Shown one piece after another: positions 41,492 to 42,421 of a stretch of 42,421 nt of DNA. How positions within the stretch are numbered: position 1 is the first letter of the stretch; each line of letters opens with the position of its first letter. The translations under genes were made by a program, and so were the position numbers. The stretch comes from Bacteroidales bacterium (GTDB lineage Bacteria > Bacteroidota > Bacteroidia > Bacteroidales > UBA12170). The DNA is taken from contig JAGGUP010000083.1 in NCBI GenBank assembly GCA_021158405.1, forward strand, positions 1 to 42,421. Direction: 5' to 3'. The notes beneath the pieces are model-generated. The model was given only the letters and a program-made list of their open reading frames with translations, was not told the DNA's origin and did not search any database.

Positions 41492-42421
41492 TTATTTTGA
41501 CAATATCATTGGAATAGCAGAACCTTGGCCATCAATTGTTAAACGATAGTAATATATGCCAGCCTTAAGCCCAGTAGCATCGAAAATATATTGATGTTTT
41601 CCTGAATTTAACTTTTCATTAAATGGTTCTGCAATCTTCTGTCCTATGCTATTGTATATTGTTAAATTAATATGTTTTGGATCATCCAATTGGAAAGAGA
41701 TAGTTGTTTGATCCGTAAATGGATTTGGATAATTCTGAGCAAGAGAATATTCTTTTTCAAACTCTTGTTCTATAAGTCCCGTAGTTCCTGAAACTAGACT
41801 TACATTATCTATTCCAACCCAATCTCCATTATTTCCAACATATTGCCATCCAAGCATTACATTTGCATTATTTGCGTAACTACTTAAATCGAGGGTGATT
41901 AATCTCCACACCCATTCTTGACCATCATTATTAGCTTCCCAAATTTTTGTCCAATTTGTTCCACCATCAGTAGAAATATTCAATTTAAGAGTTGCAGATG
42001 ACAACCAATACGGATCAAATCCCGCATAAAATTCTAAACTGTATAATCCATCTGACAAAGAAAATGCGGGTGACTTAAGCCACTCATCCTGATCTTCATC
42101 CACCCAAGGGCAAAGCGCAGAATAAACATTTGTGGCATCAATATCGCTAAATGATTCAGTAAGATTATCCTGTATCCAGGTATTAGCAGTATTTGTTATT
42201 GTTTGCGTCCATCCTGTTGGAGGGAATACTGTTCCGTCAAAGTTTTCTTCTAGAACAGCTTCAATTTTTTCTAATCGGAATGCGACAGTTTCTGTTTCGG
42301 TATTTTCCAAATCTACAATAATAGATTTTGAATGATAACCAGCAGCATTTACTTTAACAAAAACCAGTCCTGAAACAATGTTATCAAGTGTAAACTCTCC
42401 GGCTGCATTCGTCGATACAGA
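41492..42421 (-). CDS. Secreted T9SS protein, N-terminal part outside the window
   Basis: The frame is open to the right edge, giving 309 visible residues and no start. The first 37 visible residues (STNAAGEFTLDNIVSG, VKVNAAGYHSKSI) look like the end of a carboxypeptidase-regulatory-like beta domain. Then comes a choice-of-anchor-J-like domain (about 55-215: FPPTGWTQTI, SPAFSLSDGLYSLEFYAGFD, GIDNVSLV), followed by a type IX secretion sorting domain (LAQNYPNPFTDQTTISFQL to the end). The protein is therefore exported and sorted to the surface. The missing N-terminal part probably holds the functional (possibly peptidase) domain; this is a guess. Confidence 0.9.
   Translation of the reverse strand, partial: SVSTNAAGEFTLDNIVSGLVFVKVNAAGYHSKSIIVDLENTETETVAFRLEKIEAVLEENFDGTVFPPTGWTQTITNTANTWIQDNLTESFSDIDATNVYSALCPWVDEDQDEWLKSPAFSLSDGLYSLEFYAGFDPYWLSSATLKLNISTDGGTNWTKIWEANNDGQEWVWRLITLDLSSYANNANVMLGWQYVGNNGDWVGIDNVSLVSGTTGLIEQEFEKEYSLAQNYPNPFTDQTTISFQLDDPKHINLTIYNSIGQKIAEPFNEKLNSGKHQYIFDATGLKAGIYYYRLTIDGQGSAIPMILSK

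Overview
The window reads as chromosomal DNA of a Bacteroidota bacterium, most likely class Bacteroidia; I cannot name the genus. Three things support this: AT-rich DNA with dense coding and A-rich leaders; several promoter-like boxes of the Bacteroidota type (TAnnTTTG); and families typical of the phylum (type IX secretion C-terminal sorting domains, DUF5063, DUF5916, MacB/FtsX-type permeases of about 750-800 residues). Almost everything is on the minus strand. The exceptions are the truncated permease at the left edge and the bcp-recA pair.

Layout. 1-2312: 3' part of a MacB/FtsX-type ABC permease. 2373-12241: an arsenic and metal island made of three minus-strand units. Unit A (arsR-arsC-arsM-acr3) handles inorganic arsenic by arsenate reduction, As(III) methylation and As(III) efflux. 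Unit B (second arsR, thioredoxin-like ArsE-type protein, ArsF-like lipoprotein, CcdA/ArsG-like membrane protein, ArsP/DUF318 permease) resembles organoarsenical-resistance operons. Between them lies unit C: two FmdE-family proteins bracketing a TauE/SafE-family exporter, an outer-membrane porin and a CDF zinc-type transporter. I know of no described function for unit C as a set. Each arsR start is preceded by its own palindrome overlapping or touching a TAnnTTTG box, and the two palindromes have different sequences.

12347-21127: housekeeping genes: YjbR/MmcQ, bcp, recA with a strong terminator, an Hpt protein, a FeoA-FeoB fusion with a Cys-rich partner, DUF5063, rplS, trmD, tal and DUF4268. 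21248-23860: a DUF5916 outer-membrane protein. 23993-33753: a compact exopolysaccharide locus, in transcription order response regulator, receiver-fused initiating sugar transferase, short TolC-like protein, Wzz/Wzc-like co-polymerase, Wzx flippase, secreted beta-helix protein, small membrane protein, Wzy/ligase. Unusual points here are a receiver domain that has lost its phosphorylation residues, a LysM domain inside the co-polymerase, a degenerate kinase domain, a TolC protein of about half the usual length, and no glycosyltransferase beyond the initiating one.

33844-42421: uvrB, a membrane-anchored endonuclease/phosphatase-family protein, a possible small RNA with promoter and terminator (about 37042-37176), two tandem rhomboid proteases, mutL, a small membrane protein, and the 3' part of a secreted T9SS protein running off the right edge. 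No tRNA, rRNA, insertion sequence or CRISPR array was seen. No gene-free stretch exceeds 300 bases; the longest (37007-37292) holds the possible small RNA.
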